Origin: Bugulina stolonifera
Lineage: Eukaryota > Bryozoa > Gymnolaemata > Cheilostomatida > Bugulidae
Direction of reading: 5' to 3'
NCBI GenBank assembly: GCA_935421135.1
Contig: OW285190.1
Location: 14,270,501-14,334,500, forward strand
DNA: 64,000 bases
The position numbers and the translations under genes are program-made. A model generated the notes under the pieces. The model saw nothing but the letters and a program-made list of their open reading frames with translations, was not told where the DNA came from and did no database searches. Numbering within the stretch: the stretch's first letter is position 1; every line of letters begins with the position of its first letter. Positions 60,401 through 64,000 of the stretch are shown here, piece by piece.

Positions 60401-62250
60401 AGAGGAGAGGGAAGTAGTAATATTATAATGGTGTGTTGAGTAGATTAAAGTGATAGAGTGAATAGAAAGTGTCGTCTATAGAGTATTCTAAACACCCTTC
60501 ATTATGTATTCTGTTGAACTTTTACCAAATTTATTGGTACAAATTGATAACTCTTGAGTCTATTACATCATACCCGCTAAGCTCTTCTATGACCCTCATT
60601 GAATTGATTTGGTTGTCAGATGTATTTGTTTGAATATCAGGCCAACATTATATGTAGAAGCATATTGACTAATAGACATGTCTATGCCTTCATGTAGCCT
60701 ACAATGTACAGTGTTTGTGGCCCTACTTTCACTAGATGGGATATTGTATTGATGTATTTATTTTCTTATTGTTATCCAGCGTTTTGTATTCATTATCTTC
60801 AATTGTAAAAATAGGATTCACTAAATGCCTCATCGCCAACACCAGGCATTGTTTGACTGTTTGTATTTGCTTGTGTTGCACCTTCTTCAGTCATCCAGTT
60901 TGCATACATAATTATTAACCTTTTGTCATACAATCAATGGCCAATGAACAGTTAAAATCGTAGAAAAACATTTTTGTTTTCAAAACAATGCAAAGGAAAA
61001 AGGCTAGATTGTGATCATATCTAATGGGATTCCTATATCTATTACCCAGGTGGGATCTTTCCCATAGTGTCTAAATGGCCAGTTAGCTTGATAAAAAGTA
61101 GCAACTGAAAGTGTTGGTCAAATCGTCAAAAGTAGACAAAATCGCTTTGACCAACGCCTTCTCTCTATTCTATTAAAAATTTTCTTTTTAATATTTTATC
61201 ACATTGGTGAAGGTCAGCTATTTTTATGAAACCGCTCAATGTAGAAAGCGCTAACGCCATCATAAATTTCAACCACGAACATTTTCAAAATATCCAACAT
61301 CCAACAAAGAACGTGAGCTACCAGCAGATGTGTTGAGCTGGAGTTCATTGGGTAAACACCTGGAGTGGTAGAGCATCGAGACATTTCTTTCTCTCCAGTG
61401 GTAAGTTAGTCTAGTGACTAGCTGAATCTGGTGGTCTCTAGACTCATCTGTCCAACCAACACCTTCGATGGAGAGTAGAATGGAATGATTGATGTGGGCT
61501 CATCAATTACCTGCATTAACACACATCATCAATCATGATCAATCGCTAAACTGTTGTAGTTTAAATTAATATAAAGTTTCAGAATGATATCACAAGATAG
61601 TTGGAAATCAATTTGCCAAAATCTTCGAGTGACAATAGACTGATTAAAGAGGAAAAAAGCGAATTTTTATTCTTCTGCCCAGTTTGCATAAAAGTATAAA
61701 GACATGGTTGGCTATGGTGATGGCTCCACAGTGTGCCTTCACTGATTTAACAATGTGACAGGAAAATTAGCCCATTTTGTTTCTGTGCAACTGCAGTGCA
61801 AGTATTTATAACATCCATGGCGCTTGCTTCTGCATAAAACTTTAGTAATTAAAGTGACAAAACTAAATTAAAATTGAAAACATTTAAAATTGAAAAAGTC
61901 TCTTGAATCTGATTGCTGTCATCTTGATTCTTTTGCTAAACACCTGGTCAAATGAACATTTTTGTTTATTTCAACACTTGACTGGCAGCATATTTTCAAT
62001 GCTTTGTGTTGGTGTAATCACAACAAGGGCACATGTGAAGCAATGATTTGGTCACTATTATTATAATATCTCAAAATTACAAAACATATTAATTATGGAC
62101 TTGTGGAAAGTTCAGGTTAACCATGAAGCCATGAGAGTGAGTGTGAACAGCCAAAGTTTTCAGATAAGTAGAATGTTTTGTAGCTCTGAAATCATATCCA
62201 TGCTTCATCATGAAAGTGGGCGGAGATATTATCCAAACTAACCAGCCAAT
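51479..62250. other. Gene-poor spacer, right part
   Basis: About 10.8 kb of AT-rich DNA. I see no supported exon, RNA gene or intact element. A C-run lies near 52915-52924. A locally GC-richer segment at about 59510-59660 is open on the minus strand without recognisable homology. Parts may be 5' regulatory DNA or an untranslated exon of the gene at 62.5 kb; 62340-62421 ends in an AAAG|GTAATA donor-like site. Confidence 0.5.
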
Positions 62251-62533
62251 CAGATTAGCTCATATATACAGCTATTGTTCAACTAATCCCTTTAGATATT
62301 GAAATAATTTCTCCAGCTATTAGAATAATATAGGATGCACCATTCAGCAAGCAGCAGAGCTACCAGCTGACCAGAAAACTGTTGTTTTGCTTTGTCGCTG
62401 CTATTGATATCTTTGTATACAAAGGTAATAGGTGTATAATTGGTGGCACAAGTGTGACATCATCATGGGGTGCTCTAGTCTAAGCGTTGGCAGGTCACAC
62501 ATCATATGGACTTGTAGCAGCATACCTGTTAGG

Positions 62534-62678
62534 ATGTGTCGGATAGCACTCCTCCTGACACTCTTCTCTATCAATATACATGTGTCTAGTCAAAGAATTC
62601 CTAAGCTAAGGGAATGTAGACCAGAACACAAAGCTAAAGGATTAAAAGAGTACTACGTACCTATAGAGAATAACGATG
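62534..62678 (+). CDS. First coding exon of a secreted or membrane protein (3' part outside window)
   Basis: The ATG at 62534 opens a typical signal peptide: Met-Cys-Arg, then a hydrophobic core IALLLTLF, with likely cleavage after about residue 20 (VSSQ). The mature start RIPKLRECRPEHKAKG follows. The exon ends at a consensus donor GATG|GTAAGT (GT 62679), leaving one base of a split codon. 48 complete residues are visible, too few for family assignment. No continuing exon was found before 64000. A type I receptor or secreted factor is possible. Confidence 0.6.
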
Positions 62679-64000
62679 GTAAGTTTGCTCTAATATTTCT
62701 TACACTTGTCATGAAATAATCTGAAAATTTTACCTCATTGTGACTATAATTACCTACTTCTACAAAATTACTAGCATCCCAACTTATGACAGATAAAATA
62801 ACGGCAGCATGTCTAAAAAGTTTGTCAACCCCTTTAACAAGATAGGGATCCCCTTACATTAAAACATTATAAAACTAAAAAGCTAAGTTAGTATTTTGTT
62901 ACAACTGACTGTATAGTAACCTACACCCGTAACATATAGACAATCGATAGACAACAACTAGCAGCATGGGAGTAGAATGAATTTACTTCTAGTAACTTCA
63001 TTAGGTTCCAATATATACTACAATCACATAATGCATAATAATATTATGATAAGATTACCACTTATGTGGTCATGTTGGAAATTACATTATACTCAGTGTA
63101 ACTCAGCCAGTATATTAACTTATCTTATATCAATGATATTTATTCTTACATATTCAATGATAGATAGGCCTATACTTGCATATACGTACTAATAGTCAGT
63201 ACGCTGTACTAAAATGTATAGTTGCATACCACTGCAAGTGATGAGAAAATAAGATTGCACAAAATACAATATAAAAGACATTGAGTCAAAGTGAGATTGG
63301 CTGCAATTCAATTGCCTGGCGATGTGCTGCAGATATTTTGCACATTAAATAATACTTCATAATGAAGCTAAAAACAGGATATTGTAACTGCTCTGTGTCA
63401 TCATCCATGAGGTGACACCAAGTTGTTAAAGGTTGCAGGTGTTTGTTTCAGTAATAATTGTGTATCCGCTCATCTGCTAGGGGACTGGAACTGTGCAGTA
63501 CAGAATTGATGTCATTAGAAGGTGGAAAGGATTGAGGATTGAGTAGGACTTCTTAACTACTTAGCCAAGTGTAAATCTCATGACAGTGGAACCTAGATAT
63601 AAACTATCCCTAGATATCAATTATACAGATTAATGGTTACTTGAGTTTTTAGAAGTATTAAAACTGCTCTCATTGCTTCGTTATTCTACCCTTGGGTTGG
63701 TAGTTTGGCTGGTAGAAGATTTTGTTTGGCCTTTTTATCTGGACAATTGTTTGTGAATCAAAAGTGGCTCAAATAACTTTTACATGTTTTAACAAACAGT
63801 TGTTGGGCGATTAGTATAATTCACACATCAATTATGGAAAGATAGCTTTGAAGTTGACAATCATATGATTTTAAAATGCAAAATTGATTGACAGTTTGTA
63901 TATTGATGACAGCTCTCTCTGTCTGCTGCGACTACTTGCACACAAATTGATTGTATATCCATGGACACTTCACAACATATTAATTGTGATGAGAAACACT
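62679..64000 (+). other. Presumed first intron of the signal-peptide gene
   Basis: AT-rich, with no exon with good boundaries seen up to the window end. Confidence 0.4.

Noticed and set aside
61355..61470. tRNA or SINE A-box-like GTGGTAGAGCATCGAGAC
   Set aside because: There is no matching B box (GGTTCGAATCC-like) at the right distance and no cloverleaf.

Overview
The window is nuclear DNA from an animal. The genes are rich in GT-AG introns, a CUB/sushi transmembrane receptor and a complete USP48 orthologue are present, two 5S rRNA genes sit inside an intron, and there is a complete LTR retrotransposon. The AT-rich introns are full of TACATGTA-type palindromes. Together with the dense left half, this suggests a marine invertebrate, most likely a sponge. 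The taxon is an inference; no single diagnostic sequence is present.

Layout. (1) 1-3.8 kb, + strand: the 3' part of a cell-surface receptor gene with a CUB-like domain, a sushi domain, a Thr/Ser stalk, one membrane helix and a cytoplasmic tail with three YDVP motifs. (2) 4.8-15.9 kb, + strand: a complete 23-exon USP48 gene, a deubiquitinase with DUSP and ubiquitin-like domains; the exons join to 1187 codons without a frame break. (3) 17.3-34.5 kb, + strand: a 29-exon gene for a repetitive, highly charged protein of about 1431 residues that I do not recognise, with degenerate EF-hands near the C terminus. One of its introns holds two divergent 5S rRNA genes and a long hairpin. (4) 34.5-62.3 kb: a gene-poor stretch with a MITE-like element (39.3 kb), a possible first exon (43.3 kb), and a complete minus-strand gag-pol retrotransposon (47.08-51.47 kb) with 363-bp LTRs that look identical and a 5-bp target-site duplication. 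(5) 62.5 kb, + strand: the first coding exon, with a signal peptide, of a gene that runs off the right edge.

The three main genes are independent transcription units on the same strand and share no obvious pathway. The most unusual feature is how their introns are built. At least seven introns carry tandem-repeat arrays that begin or end exactly at a splice junction, and in several the repeated unit includes a few exonic bases plus the splice site. The donor or acceptor is therefore copied up to 20 or more times beside the real one. A short motif, AGTTGTC followed by pyrimidines, also recurs in introns and spacers on both strands far more often than expected by chance.
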